64,000 nt of DNA from Neofusicoccum parvum (GCA_020912385.1 CP087215.1:1240001-1304000), one strand, 5' to 3'. Positions 34,996-46,973 are shown, counted from the first letter of the stretch. The notes: generated by a model not told the origin, from the sequence alone. Made by a program: numbers and translations.

Positions 34996-35865
34996 ATGAA
35001 ACCTTCTTATTCCTCACTTCTCTTGTCTCTTTTTGCGGCTGCCGCAGCCAATCCCATAGCACCACGCGCATCATGTGCGACCGGTCTGCACATCATCGCC
35101 GCTCGAGCAAGCGGAGAAAACCCTGGCCCGGGAATCATCGGCGCAGTTGCCCAGAGCATCATCTCCAGAGTGCCCGGCTCCGACCTCGACAGCGTTGTTT
35201 ATCCCGCGAGCATCAACAACGTCGAGGACTATTCAAACTCCGAGCACCAAGGCGTTGTGGCCATGACAAAGCTAGTACAAGACTACGTCACGGTGTGTCC
35301 GAATACTAAAATAGCGCTGTTGGGCTATTCCCAGGGTGCCGAGGTCGTCGGGGATGTTCTCTGTGGGAGTAGCGAAGACATCTCTCCCAAGACAGCTCCC
35401 CTCGGGACACAATACAGCAAGTCGAGTAAGTATCTTGCCTCGATACGAAAGGGTTTTCCTGACTTTTTCGTAGTCATCGCGGCCATATCAATGGGCTCAC
35501 CAGCCCACGTCGCGGGCCAGCCTTACAATCAAGGCACCAGCACAAGAAGCGGGGTAAGTCACCTCTTCGCATCACTGCTACATCACTGCTGACAGTTGTA
35601 GATATGGTTCCGCAGAGATACATCATCTTGTCAGCCTTATGTGGGACGATTCCAAGAGTACTGTGACACGAACGACTACTTTTGCGACAACGCCCCATTC
35701 GGAATGGATCCGGATGGATCCATCCACCACGGCTACGTAACCCGGTATGGAAATGCTGCGACAGATTATGTAGTCGCCAGGGCTGGTACCGCTGGCTTAA
35801 AAACTACACAGGCTTCTACGAGTCAGAAAAGTGGTCTTTTTGGATTGGGTATTTTTGGTTTTTGA
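34996..35865 (+). CDS. Secreted cutinase/acetylxylan-esterase family (CE5) hydrolase
   Basis: Exons 34996-35425, 35474-35553 and 35602-35865 join to 257 residues. The signal peptide is about residues 1-18 (KPSYSSLLLSLFAAAAA). The mature enzyme starts near SCATGLHIIAARASGE. The nucleophile Ser112 sits in LLGYSQGAEVVG, the family GYSQG motif. The region YCDTNDYFCDNA supplies the expected catalytic Asp, and GSIHHGYVTRYG the catalytic His. ARASGE and HHGY.T.YG phrases favour the acetylxylan-esterase branch over true cutinases. The C-terminus is Ser/Thr-rich then hydrophobic (GLFGLGIFGF), with no cellulose-binding module. A plant-polymer degradation role outside the cell is expected from the family. 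Confidence 0.9.
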
Positions 35866-36046
35866 CGCGGAAACGAAATACCTTTGTCGTTGGCCTCTCG
35901 AAACCTCTGAAACAGGATTTTGTTTGATGATATCTATGTAAAGCTTGTTTTTTTGCGCTTATTTAGGGAGGTAACGGTGAAATTTGTTTCTAGAAATCAC
36001 ACTTCACCGTTCAATAAGTACTTAAACCCTAAACTCCTAACTACTT

Positions 36047-38203
36047 CTAAAGTCCCATTACATATATCAGATGAGTGGTTCCCAAATTGGAGATATTTCC
36101 TTCCAGTAGACTTCCAGGTTGGAGGACGGACTTGAGGCCTGGCGCTCCATTGTGGTAAGTGCCCAAGTGGTGTTTAAAAGATTCCCAAGAGGTGAAACTA
36201 CGCTGCGAGCATTCTCTGTAGTTGTGCTGCTCAGCGTGCATTCTAAAGTAGTTGGCAAGTTCCTCATCCGTCGAAATATTAGTAGGGAGATCGTCACTGC
36301 AAAGACGGCATTTCTTATTTGTAAGCCCCATAAAAGGTTGCAAGGAAAATACCGATAGTCCAGTGTCGAAAAACAGGCTTACTGGCCCAGGTAGAATACT
36401 ACAGCCCCAAATGTGGCACGTAGGGTGAAAGAGGTCCGCCTCAAACTCATCATGAAAAGTCAAAAGGCAATATCTGCATCGACGGGGCGTATCCCTGAAG
36501 GATTAATTGTAAGCGCGAACAAAATGAGCTGGGAATGCTTCTTACTCATCAATGGGCACACCTTGTCTCAGCGCAGATGGTGAATTTTCAAGCCAGGACA
36601 AAGGATCTCGTCTGCCTAGCCACCAATCATCTCGATCAACCCCCTTAAGCAGATGAATTCTCACGTGTGCCATCCTTGTCGTCCAGTCGGGAAAGTCCTC
36701 TCCACAGTATCCGCAGTGCAACAGGCTATCCCTGGGCTTGATTGCGGCTGGCGGACGCGCAGATGACTCGTAAAAGTCTTCCAACACGAATTCGCTGCCT
36801 CTCCGAAGGTGAACCTGTCTGACATGCTGAGCGAATAAGTCCTGCCGATAGAAAGTTCGCTCTGCTTCAGGTTTCAGCAAGCATGGATGACAGTTGGGAT
36901 GAGCCTCAATTCCATCTGAAAACGATTTGGTGATTCCACAATAAAGGCACTGCTTCGTCGCTGCGTTGAACTTCCAAGAAGAGCAAACCCATGTTTCCTG
37001 TGGAACATGGCAACCTTCCACATGACGTTTCCAAAGGTAATGCTTCACGAACGAAGCCAGGCAGAACCCACAGTAGTACTTGTATGGGATTTTCGAACTG
37101 GTTCGTTTCCGTGGACTATTGTACGGGCCGAAGCGATGGGAACGCCGACCTTGCCTCTTAGACTTTCCAAAAGAGGAGAGACCATCAGATCTCATCCATG
37201 TACGGTCGCTTGCTGCTGAAGAGCTGGCATTGCTGCCGAAACTGTTCGGACCAATCGAGCCGCTGGCAGAATCATCGAGAGCATAGGCAGTCGAAGATGC
37301 ACCAGGCAAAAACAGACTAGAGTTGGCTTTAATTTCGAAAGATCCTATAGGTATCCCGGGATCCGGATTTTGCAGAGAGTCGGCAGCTTTCTCAATGTCC
37401 GTGAGCTCGGCTGATTCTTCGGGGGCTTGCAGGAAGCGTTCTATGGATGCCCCGGATGATTTGGAAGAGGTTGAAGCGACTATCTCCACTTCTGTTCTTC
37501 GCCTCCGCGTGTTTATGAACCAGGTTCTGATCCTCTTCTCAGTCTCTCCAGTAGACTCGATAAGGTACTTGATTTCGTCCGATGAAGGGTAGGCATTCCG
37601 TACAAATTGCTTCTCCAGAGCTTGGAGGATGCCGGGAGCGATTCGTCTACCTTTCGGCTTGAGAGCACTAGGTATTGACGATTCTTCGTGGTGGCTGGAA
37701 TACCCCGGTGCGTTTTGGTTCTCGGCAGGGCCCTGGGTATTATGGTCTTCGATGGGCTCCGGGGCGTGGTCATGTTCGACAAACTCCGGTGCGGTACGAT
37801 GCTCATCACACCATTCTGGAAAGAATAAGTCGACATTCCAGTCGAATCCAGGGAAAAACAAGTCATCACCACAAGAAGTCGGATTAGGTCGTGGTGGGTC
37901 GGGTTCATGTTGGCTCCAGGGAATGTTCGCAGCGGGGAAGGGCAACTCCGTCTCCATCAGGCCTTCACCGCCATTGACCATAGGGAGATTTTCTTCATGA
38001 CTCTGTATATGAGAGGGTATTTCAAAGAGAAAAGCTGGACTTGACTGGTTGAGGTTGGATGAGCCCTGCTCTGCGCCAAGGGGTGGAAGGGGCGACGGTG
38101 ATCCCAGCCGCCAGTCGTTGATCCTGCATCCAGGTCCTGCTGTAGACCTATCCTGAGGTGTAAATGACGAAGAGGATGAAAGCCTGAAAGTGATTTTGTC
38201 CAT
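36047..38203 (-). CDS. Homeobox plus C2H2 zinc-finger transcription factor (paralogue B)
   Basis: Exon 1, 38203-36546, ends at donor GTAAGA. Exon 2 starts at 36494 and runs to the stop at 36047, giving 701 residues. The homeodomain is at about 182-238 (LKPKGRRIAP..LIESTGETEKRIRTWFINTRRRR). The linker motif SIERFLQAPEES..LTDIEKA (253-273) is shared with paralogue A. Fingers follow: YYCGFCLASF..H, QCLYCGITKS, LHCGYCGEDF..H..H, RCRYCLLTF and KCRLCSDDL..H. A further 69-base segment (36382-36314) has GTAAGC..AAG borders, is a multiple of three and has no stop, so it could be an optional intron (678 residues if removed). The PYP of typical TALE homeodomains is AYP here. It is related to gene A along most of its length except the acidic N-terminus. 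Confidence 0.82.
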
Positions 38204-38665
38204 GGGTTCTGATGAGATACGCGCTTTTATCTGGATGGGCAGAAAGCTGACGATGAAGGTGCTCTCCGCCCACGACCTCCGACACCGACATGCTCAAGCG
38301 CGACGCATGAAGCACGTGATCTCGCCATGAAGGGTTCTTTTTGCCTCAAAACATCTTTTGTAGAAAGACACAATGCAAAATCCCATGTCAGTATCAGAAA
38401 AGGGAGCGATGTCTTCTGCTGAGAGGTTTACACGTGACGTGCAAGGCTGAGGAGTGATCAGCTCGTCTGAGTTATTCCCTGTTACATACCGAGAGGCAAT
38501 AAACCTCAAATACTCCTCCATTCCTCCAGCCTGACAATGAGTTTTTCAGGACATTGAATGCACTTCAGATCGTACCGTTCTTCAGCCCTCGACAGTCAAA
38601 GCCGTTTCTACCTTCACCTTGTTGAGCTCGACTTTGCTGTACAGTTTGATTTTTCAAGCGCGATC
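38204..38665. promoter_or_regulatory. Divergent region between homeobox gene B and the interrupted gene
   Basis: A 462-base gap containing the promoters of the minus-strand homeobox gene and the plus-strand uncharacterised gene. An in-frame ATG at 38558 would extend the latter by 36 residues. Confidence 0.45.
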
Positions 38666-39859
38666 ATGGCAGCAGCTCACACCTCTTCGGAGACAGCCTT
38701 CGCGCAGCAAGGCTCCTTGGACTGGGTAGCCCTCTCCAACATGCCCATCAACACGTCAATCGCTATTCTTGGACGGCTCTCCCGAGCAGGACTGGAACCA
38801 CTTACAGTCGCCATTGCCCAAGCCGTATGCATCAAGCTCCCGGTCGGCGTCCAGGGAGAACAAAGGCTCAGCGAGGCCATGTCAACTCTCAAAATGCATG
38901 GCAGCTTCGGCAACGTGGTGTGGTTTGGTGTCGGTATCCGACACATCCTGAGGACACTGGTTCAGACATCCCAGGGAGCGTCTAGCGTTGCTCTCACGGC
39001 AGCCTTATCGGAGGGATTCAGTACCCATGTCGCCGCCTTGGTTCTTTACGAACTACCGAAATTCTTTGGTAGTCCCGCAGACCTGACACCTTCCTTCGCG
39101 CAGTGGCAACAGTATGTCCAAGTCTGCTCGGGAATTTTCTCTACATCTGGATTTGGTCAGAAGATTGCCCAGCATGCCAAGATCCTAGGTTTCACGAACC
39201 GGAATAATCCAATGCACTGGAGGGCAAGCGAGGCAAAGGATGTTGCCAAGTTTCTCCGCGGAATCTCCGACATCCTGAATGGCCAGACGGAGTCAATGGA
39301 AGTCATAGGCAGTATGACCTGCAGCTGGGCTTTCGTCCTCTGTGACTACATCTTTGGTCTTCGTGTGCAGCTTTGTAGGCCCGAGGGGGAAGACACCGGC
39401 ATCATTTTCCAAAATTACGATTCGGGAAAAGATACATACCAGATCCGGTTCAGTGTGCTTGCACATCACTCCGGCCATGAATTGTACCCCATCAGGACAA
39501 CATTTTCCCTCTTTCCAGCTGAATTTAAACTGGTTCATCATCAGCAGCACTCGCATTTTTCGAGATATTCACTCGATTGGAGAATACCCCACGACTCCGT
39601 ACTGAAAGACTTCTTTGGTCCACACGTTTCCACAGAAGTGAAACGAATTTCGCTGGAGTTCTCGAGATTGTTTGGAGCCTTCGTCCTTCTGTACCATTGG
39701 TCACCTTATTCAAGATTCTACCAGAGGCACGATAACCCTCTAGAATTGCTCCATCTTCTAGTCGCTGCGTTGCCCGAGTTGAAGCCACTAGTCCCCGACT
39801 CCGAAAAGTTCATTGACGACTTGTTCGACGATTGGAAAAGGGAATACCACGAAACCTGA
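38666..39859 (+). CDS. Uncharacterised fungal protein, 5' part of an interrupted frame
   Basis: This open frame encodes 397 residues from the ATG at 38666 (MAAAHTSSETAF), or 433 from 38558. It has no signal peptide. It contains GLEPLTVAIAQAVCIKLPVG, SVALTAALSEGFSTHVAALV and QWQQYVQVCSGIFSTSGFG. Helical proteins with a similar composition and a central 'queue' of Ala/Leu-rich helices are frequent as lineage-specific genes in ascomycetes, but I cannot name a family or function. The frame ends at a TGA (39857-39859) and then stays open for a further 273 codons in the same frame to 40678. No good intron donor is seen just before the TGA. I read this as one gene with a premature stop, although separate termination is possible. 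Confidence 0.6.
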   Translation: MAAAHTSSETAFAQQGSLDWVALSNMPINTSIAILGRLSRAGLEPLTVAIAQAVCIKLPVGVQGEQRLSEAMSTLKMHGSFGNVVWFGVGIRHILRTLVQTSQGASSVALTAALSEGFSTHVAALVLYELPKFFGSPADLTPSFAQWQQYVQVCSGIFSTSGFGQKIAQHAKILGFTNRNNPMHWRASEAKDVAKFLRGISDILNGQTESMEVIGSMTCSWAFVLCDYIFGLRVQLCRPEGEDTGIIFQNYDSGKDTYQIRFSVLAHHSGHELYPIRTTFSLFPAEFKLVHHQQHSHFSRYSLDWRIPHDSVLKDFFGPHVSTEVKRISLEFSRLFGAFVLLYHWSPYSRFYQRHDNPLELLHLLVAALPELKPLVPDSEKFIDDLFDDWKREYHET

Positions 39860-40678
39860 GAAGAATCAAGAAGATCAACGATCGATTCGGCTGCAGAGGC
39901 TGAAAAATTCAAAGAGGAGCAACGTTTCGTAGATCAGAGCTTTGGGAGCCACTGCTCCGAATATCTGGCGCACATCTGCAGCAGTTCTGGCGAACAAACG
40001 ACCAACATTTGCTGCACAATGTTGCTTATCGCGGTTGCACTCTGCGATGTCGTATTAGACGATCCCTTGGAGCTAAGCCGGCTCGGATTGGCACGCTTCT
40101 ACGCAAGTCTCGAACGCTTTCAAGAAAGCAAGGGGAAGTTTGCGCTCCACGACACAAGTCTCGATCAGGGACTCGGATACTCCCAACTGCTGAGGCAATG
40201 CCTCTGGCTTTACACTGGAGATGCGACCGTAGATGTGGACAACCTGAGTGCTATGAGTATCAGTGGGGCGTATGGACACGTGGAATACCTATTGAATCCT
40301 CTCCAGACTCACAACACAGCCTGTAGGATGCATGTGGGTCGCGGATGCATAGAAGTGAATGGGCGATTACACTTGTGTATCTTCGACCAGGATGCGAACG
40401 ACGTTATGCCGTACAGTGCAAAGATGACGCCCGATTTCCCAAAGAAGATGGGGGCGAGGATTATGATTGAAGAAAGCATGATTCTAAAGTTGTGGTTCGA
40501 GCAATGGGATGGAGAAAACATGGAAGAAAGACAAGCTGTAATTTTAGGTGAAGCACTCCAAGCTGGGTGGTCCGGGTCCAAAGGGTTCTGGCGCGGCCCT
40601 TTCGGATCACTGAACAACCCAAGTGGCCTCGATCAAGAGCATCGTCAGCACTGGATGAGTTCGTACGGACCACTTTAG
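39860..40678 (+). pseudogene. 3' continuation of the same frame after the TGA
   Basis: Directly after the TGA at 39857 the same frame runs open for 272 residues (EESRRSTIDSAAEAEKFKEE... to HWMSSYGPL). The first ATG inside it is at 40019. It contains TMLLIAVALCDVVLDDPLEL, GYSQLLRQCLWLYTGD, SAMSISGAYGHVEYLLNPL and CRMHVGRGCIEVNGRLH. The composition is coding-like, with regular cysteines. It is probably the C-terminal half of the gene to its left, now cut off; whether read-through, an unseen intron or real loss applies cannot be told from sequence. Confidence 0.5.
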
Positions 40679-41884
40679 ACTTTCCCGGCCACACTTCTTG
40701 GAGTCTTGGCCATCTCTCTGTTTCGCGGGGTGCTCCAGAGCAAGGCGTACTACCGAACATCAGTTATCAAAAACGAGTCTCATTCGACAAAGCTGCACCA
40801 CACCCACAAGTTGTGTTGTCCAGTGAATACAAGCTGCGGAGGAATCGATCGTCACGGTACTTTGAATCACTTCTCAACCAATGACCAGTGTCTTACGTCT
40901 GATGGTATAGGGGAGAAACTTTGCCCACACATCAGTGTATGACCGAGACACATTCTCGCGGGAGTTTCGGCTCGCCAAAACGGAACCATTAAGCAACGAC
41001 TGTATACCCACAACCCCCACACAGACGCATGAACTCCGCACCAGCCACGATCCACAATGCCGTTGGCCGAACAGTTCACCCAGAAGTCAAAAAAGTGGGT
41101 TGAACAGCAGGAAGATCGTGGGAGAATTTCATTGGCTGCCGATGGGCCACGGCTGGTGCTCGCAACTCTGCGGCCACATCAGCGCTTAGCAAGGCCGTGC
41201 TATACACCAGCGCCAGATGGTGGTCAGCCCCGGCCGGGGCATGCCGATAAGGCTGCGCGAAGTGGTTGCCGGCCGCGATACGCGCCCCTCCCCCGCTCCG
41301 TGGCAACGTCACCGCTCACGCACCACCGCCGCCGCGCCGCGCCTCCGCCTTTGCTTTTGACGGTGGCGGCGGGCAGGCGCGCCGCTAATATTAGCAGCCA
41401 TGTCTGTGACAGCCGGGCGCCGGGCGCGGACCCTGGCGTCGCGAGGCCCCGCGAGCCACAGCGGCGGTGCGCGTGTGCCTGGCGGGCGGCCAATACTCGC
41501 GCGCAGGTTCCACGGCCGTGTGACACTAACGGAAGAGGGGAGAGAGAGAGGGTCGACGGGGAGGTCATCCGCCCCGGCCAGCGCTGAGCATCCCACCCAC
41601 CCATCTCGTGATTCCCCCATCTGCGGCCTTTCGTCAGGGGTGCATAGCGTGATGAAAGCTTGTCGGTGCCTGATGGGGAATAAAAACAGAGCGCGGCGGT
41701 CGTCAGCGCGATGTAGTCGATCCCTTGCATTCCTCTTTCCCTCCTCTCTCCTCGTCTCGCCGGTTGACCGCCAGCTTTTGCCCTCCCCGCAACCCCTCCT
41801 CCCCCCACGCTGGTGCTGCTGAGCTACGTACCGCCCGCCTAGCGCCCGCTCGCCAACCGTGCGTCCCAAGCGTCCCTCGAGTCT
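40679..41884. other. Intergenic, about 1.2 kb
   Basis: AT-mixed at first, becoming very GC-rich from 41200 to 41850, with a GAGAGAGAG run near 41540. The right part is probably the promoter and leader of the small gene that follows. No other gene is supported. Confidence 0.4.
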
Positions 41885-42112
41885 ATGCCGTCCATCCACG
41901 TCATCAAGTCATCTGCCAGCGCAATGCCAAAGGACAAGCTCAGCCAGCCCAAGGAAACCTTCTCCGTCTTCAACGACGGCGACTCCGACGACCTGCTCGA
42001 GGACCTGAAGAAGGAGAAGAAGAAGCAGGCCGACGCGAGCAAGCGGGCCGAGGAGGCCAAGCGCAATACCGGTGCGGAAGCGGCGGGTTCGCAGAAACGG
42101 AAAGACAGGTGA
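41885..42112 (+). CDS. Possible small charged protein
   Basis: A 75-residue open frame, or 62 residues from the second ATG (MPKDKLSQPKETFSVFNDGD). It is acidic, then Lys/Glu/Ala-rich (LLEDLKKEKKKQADASKRAE), which predicts a short charged helix, and ends QKRKDR. The frame follows a GC-rich, pyrimidine-rich leader, as real genes do here. A possible donor (AGACAGGTGATT) overlaps its end, so this may be only the first exon of a longer gene. The family is unknown. Confidence 0.42.
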   Translation: MPSIHVIKSSASAMPKDKLSQPKETFSVFNDGDSDDLLEDLKKEKKKQADASKRAEEAKRNTGAEAAGSQKRKDR

Positions 42113-44545
42113 TTGACAACCTGTTAGGGAGACCCTGAGAGCGCTATTGTGTTGCTGCACTGTCCTATCGCCGTCGTGTTCGTCCTCGTCGCAACCGGAT
42201 GCCGGCAATTTTTTTGGGCGTGGTTCTGCTGGTTCAGAGCTGGAATGGCGGGCCGGGATGCGGGAAGAGGTTCTGGGTTCTTGGATGATGCGAGGAATAC
42301 CCTTATGTACGTTGAGGCGACGTGCAGCTCCGCTCTCGTTTTGCTCTTTTGCTAACTCGATTCAGAAGGTCCGCTGCTTACTGTCGTTTTACGCTCCTTC
42401 AATCGGAATGAGGGCTTTCTTCCTCCGATAATCTGCAGACTGCAAACACGGAGGAGGATTCCGAGGCGTTTTCATTAGGTGCAAAGATAGATCTCCTTCC
42501 TACCGTGTATGATTTTCAACGTATCTCATTGTAATTGAGTTCTCTTTACTTCTTCGTCAACACAAACCAGAGATCCTTTTATAACACAGCACCGAAGCCC
42601 AACTACGAAACGATGTACGCCAACCGAAATCTTGGAAATCACAGGAGATTGACAATTGCGAATATAATCTTCGGAGAGGGAGATGGTGGGAGTGCCCGAT
42701 TCAGTAGTGGCTGAGATGGTGACGTTGATTCCGTTTGGTCACTTGAAAATGTTGCAGTCCCCTACGAGAGTATTGTTCGTCTTGGATTCACCGTTGGTCC
42801 CGGACATCTTTTTGCTTCTGCTCGCCTGAAATATCAGGTAGGATCCTGCAGAAATGTGTTACACCTGTTCGTCGAAGATAAATCATCTTTTACGAGTGAC
42901 AAGAAGAAGAGTCGCGACGAACTCGCTATTGGAAAGTACTAAGTTGTGCCCCTGTGGCTGAGAGTTGCAGTGATTAAGTTGATTGCGAAGATCTAACAGG
43001 GCTAGTCATACATGAAGTAACCCTTTCGTAGCGAATTATTCACCATTTTCTCAACCTCCTTTCGAGGGAAGGGGGGTATAAGAGGCCCCGAAACAATAAA
43101 GGAGCATTTGGACATGTTCCATCCTTTTGCTCCTGTGCAACACCTTTATTTATGTTCATTCAAGCTAGCAAGCACGTGTAAGGAATTTTCGTGAGTCTCA
43201 CCCAGTACTTCGGTGCCTACCAATGGTTGAGAATCTTGGCACATGATTAATCTGTTGTCTAGATCTTCAGCAATAGCTTTTAGCCGCAAACGGCTAAGCT
43301 GAGCCTCGATCTACACCGTCAAAACCTTGCCTCCCTTCACACTGGTATTGTTAATACTCTAATGTACTTACTGTCCACAGGTCAGCGTGGAACTCTTCTC
43401 AACAAGATGCAAAGTCACGGTCGGCTAGAAGCTTCACGCGCCTGTTAAAAGCACAGCTAGCCCTAGCAGAAATATCCTGTCCCTCGTTGAGTGAGCTGCA
43501 AGCGTCTTCGCGTTAGCTTCACGAGAACCTTCGGCGATTGCCAAGGCCTACGCCCTTCCTCCTACACCCTCAACTCCTGAGTAACACGTTCATGAATGTA
43601 CCACAGAGAGCACTCCTCCCACTTCCCGCATGAAGAGCCTTGTCTGTCCTTCAGTCTAACCAATCTTCAGCCCCGGCTCTACTGTCCGCATTCAAGTCTT
43701 CAACAACCCGACCGCCACAGCCAGACTATCCTAATGACCAGCAACAGTCTCCCACACCCTCTTACCTGTCGCCGATGCCCCGATGACTTTATACAGGTGT
43801 GGCCCCCACGCAACAGAATGCAAAGCCAGATCATTCGTAGCACAGATCTGCAATCAAGAAAGCCGCAGCGAACCCCTGGACCAGCCATACACCCAGCAAA
43901 ACCACCTACCCGACACCGAAATCACCTGCTCCTACCTGACCTGTGGAAAAAACCATTGTCAGCGCCTCGCATCTCCGGTCGGGTTGGGTGGTTCCAAGCG
44001 AGCCACGCGGCTCTCGAGCGGCAGCCTGCCGGGTCGAGGGGAGAAGGCTGACTGGCGATGAAGATCGCGAATCCGGTGTGCTCGACGCTTCGGAAGCCCG
44101 GGCTGTGTCCGGCAGCACCGGCGTCCGTTCGTTCTGGAATTACTCAACAGGCCCGTTCACTAATCTCCAGACAATCGACGGATATGCCGACGTATCGGAC
44201 AAACCAAATCCTGTCACTCCAAGGCAAACTGTCATCAAATCAGTCTCAATAAACTAGCTATATCAATACACAAGCAGACAAGCCATTTTTTGCTGCACAG
44301 GTATGAAGAAACTCAAAAGGAGAAGAAACCCCGCCATCAACCCCACTCCTTGGAAACACCCCCCTCGAAGAAATTTTTCAGCAAAATATCTCTCATTCAC
44401 CATTCACCTGCCTAGAATCGGAAAAGTTCCCAGTCCGAGGAAGAAGTAGAAATCCATTGAAAAGAGCCCAACCCGCCACGAGTAAACCGCACCAGCCACT
44501 CTATCCCAGTCCAGTCCGCCTGACCACCCTCCACGGTTCCCCAGC
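42113..44545. other. Gene-poor stretch, about 2.4 kb
   Basis: Bases 42380-43600 are AT-rich and without coding signal. At 43735-44061 two overlapping plus-strand frames show regular cysteines (LTCRRCPDD in one; YRCGPHATECKA and ITCSYLTCGKNHC in the other). This could be a small zinc-binding protein with an intron I cannot place, or a decayed copy. 44260-44545 is the likely 3' UTR of the acyl-CoA synthetase. Confidence 0.4.
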
Positions 44546-46973
44546 TCAACCGCTTTGCGCGTAGGCCTTGTCGACCTCCTTCTTGTACTTCTCCAGAATT
44601 CCTCTGCGGTTGATCTTCTGCGCGGCGGTGGTGAGGCCCTGTACGGCATGACGTCAGCAATCGGTCCTTCTTCCCCACAAAACAAGCTATCTGTCAGACA
44701 GGGGTGGGGAGCAACTAACGTTGTGAGGGTTCCACTCCTCGTCGGCGAGGACGACGCCGTCGAGGATCTCGAAAGACGCGAACCCAGCCTTGCGGCCAGC
44801 GGCCTGCATCTGCTTGAGAATTTCGGCGTTGAGCTTGGGCTCGTGGATCAGCTCCTCCAGGTGCTCGCCCTTCAGGCCAAGCTCGGCACCGAGTTTCTTG
44901 AGCGCGGGCTCGGCGGGGACGATGATGGCGACGGGCCTCGTCTTGCTCTGATCAGCGTGGACGCAGATGTTGGCGACGACGGTCACGGAGCGGTAGACGG
45001 ATTCGAGCTGCAGATATCGTTAGTCAGGCGGCCATCAAAAGACTCAAATTCAAACGTACCTTCTCCAGTGCGATGTACTCGCCCGCCTGAGTCTTGACAA
45101 GGTTCTTCTTGCGATCGATGATGCGAAGCTGACCCTTGGCATCGAACTCGCCAATGTCGCCCGTCTTGAACCAACCATCATCGGTGAAGGATTCCTTCGT
45201 CTCCTTCTCCAAGTCGAGGTAGCCCTCTGTGACACCGCCACCACGAATCCAGATCTCACCCTGCGGCGGGTCGTTCTTGGCAAAGTAGCCGGCATCCTCA
45301 AAGTCCACCAGCTTGACTTCAATACAACCGGGGACCTCGCCAAGAGCTTGGTCCGTGTACGCCAAGGGATCCATCAGGGCACCCATTCTAATTTCTATTA
45401 GCGCCGATCATATTTGAGGAAATTCAATATACTTACGCAGCAGTCTCGGTCAACCCGTATCCACTGATCATGGGCGTGATCGCCATGGAAATGAAGTTCT
45501 GCGTGTCCTTTGCGATCGGACCACCGCCGTTCATGGTAATTCTTAGCCGGCCGCCAGTAGCATCTCTGATCTTGTTGAACACGACCGCGTCGAGAATACC
45601 GGAGCCAGGAAGACCAGCGCTCATCAAGAAGTTCTTGGCAGACATGGCGCCCCAGAACAGGTTCTTGACGAGGAAGCCACTCGAGTTGACCTTGGCCACA
45701 ATACCCTTCTTGACCGACTCCCAGACCGCGGGGACACCGACGAGGATTGTGGGCTTGAACTCGCGAATGTCACCCTTGCAGTTGCGCATGGATGTATCGG
45801 AGAGAGTGCGCGGGTTGCCGTATCCCATGGTGCCTCCCCAGAATAGTACTGCGTTTTCGAAGACGAATTCCAGAATGTGTGCGAGAGGTAGGTAGGTAAG
45901 CAGACCGTCGCCAGGGCCAATGTAGGGACCAACAATAACGTCGACACCCGTGACTGCGTGCTGTCAGAATCTCTCTAAACAATTCCGGGACACTTGTTCT
46001 TACTCGCTGCGACGACGTTCTTGTGCTTCAGCAGGACACCCTTGGGAGTGCCGGTAGAACCAGAGGTATACATGATGCAGCAGAGATCCTCAGCCTGCGG
46101 CGGTGTGGGGTTGATCGGGCTCTCCTCTCCCAACTTCCTTAGCTCCTCGAAGCTCCTGATGGTCAGGTGGGGGTGCGCGCTCTTCAGCTTGTCAATGTCC
46201 TCCTGCTTGACGTCGCCCACGTGGTTGTAGATGACATGCTGGATATCCTTGGCGACCTTGAGGGGGTTGATGAGCTTCGTGAGGAGGTGGGGGTCGAGGA
46301 AGATGGCCTTCGCGTTGGTCTGCTGGAGGGAGTGCTGGAGGCCCTCCTCGCCGAGTGTGTCGTAGGCGGTAACGATGGGCAGCGACTGCGAACCAGCGCC
46401 TGGAGCACGTTAGCGAGGGCTCATAGGCGATAGCCATGCGAATGCGACTTACCGTGAGCTGTCGCGAGCCATTGGGGGCTTTTGTGGGGTCAGCGCAGGA
46501 ACGGCGGGGAAAGGAGACGAAGCTCACCTGGTAGCAGCGAAAATGTGCACGCGATCGGGAGACTGGAGGCCAATCGCGCGGAAACCTGCTCCAATCTGGA
46601 TGGCAAGCTTCTCGAACTCGACGAAGCTGATGTACTCGTAGGGGCCGAGCTCGAAATAGGTCCATTTCTTGTCGACCTCCGTCTCCTTGCCGTCAACCAC
46701 CTTCTTGACCTTCTTGGTCTCGTTGTGCGTCTTGATGTGCTTCCGCGAGCCCAGCGACTTCGCGTTCCCGAACTTGGCCGAGGCGTACTTGAGGACATCG
46801 AAGACTGTGGCGACGTCGTCATGAGGGCGCATCTTAAGGGCGTCCTTGGTGCGGTGGTTGCGGCGCGGGATGGTCTCGCCCTCGACACGCTCAAAGCCGG
46901 GCGCCTCGACGGTGTAGGGGCCCTGCTTGTACGGCCGCGGCTGCGGCACCAGCGTCTTGTAGTTCACCGGCAT
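44546..46973 (-). CDS. Long-chain fatty-acid--CoA ligase (Faa1/Faa4-like)
   Basis: Seven exons: 46973-46528, 46478-46453, 46399-46004, 45953-45437, 45387-45060, 45007-44720 and 44638-44546. They join in frame to 697 residues, the size of yeast Faa1. The enzyme activates long-chain fatty acids to acyl-CoA with ATP, for lipid synthesis and beta-oxidation. Motifs are the P-loop YTSGSTGTPKG (268-278), PLAHILEFVFE, GGGPIAKDTQNF, GYGLTETAA, and the hinge region GWFKTGDIGEFD..LRIIDRKKNLVKTQAGEYI. The last exon reads TTAAQKINRRGILEKYKKEV, as in the family. Exon 2 is only 26 bases; all donors fit GT and phases agree at each junction. No peroxisomal or mitochondrial signal is obvious. It shares its 5' region with a methyltransferase gene. 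Confidence 0.95.
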
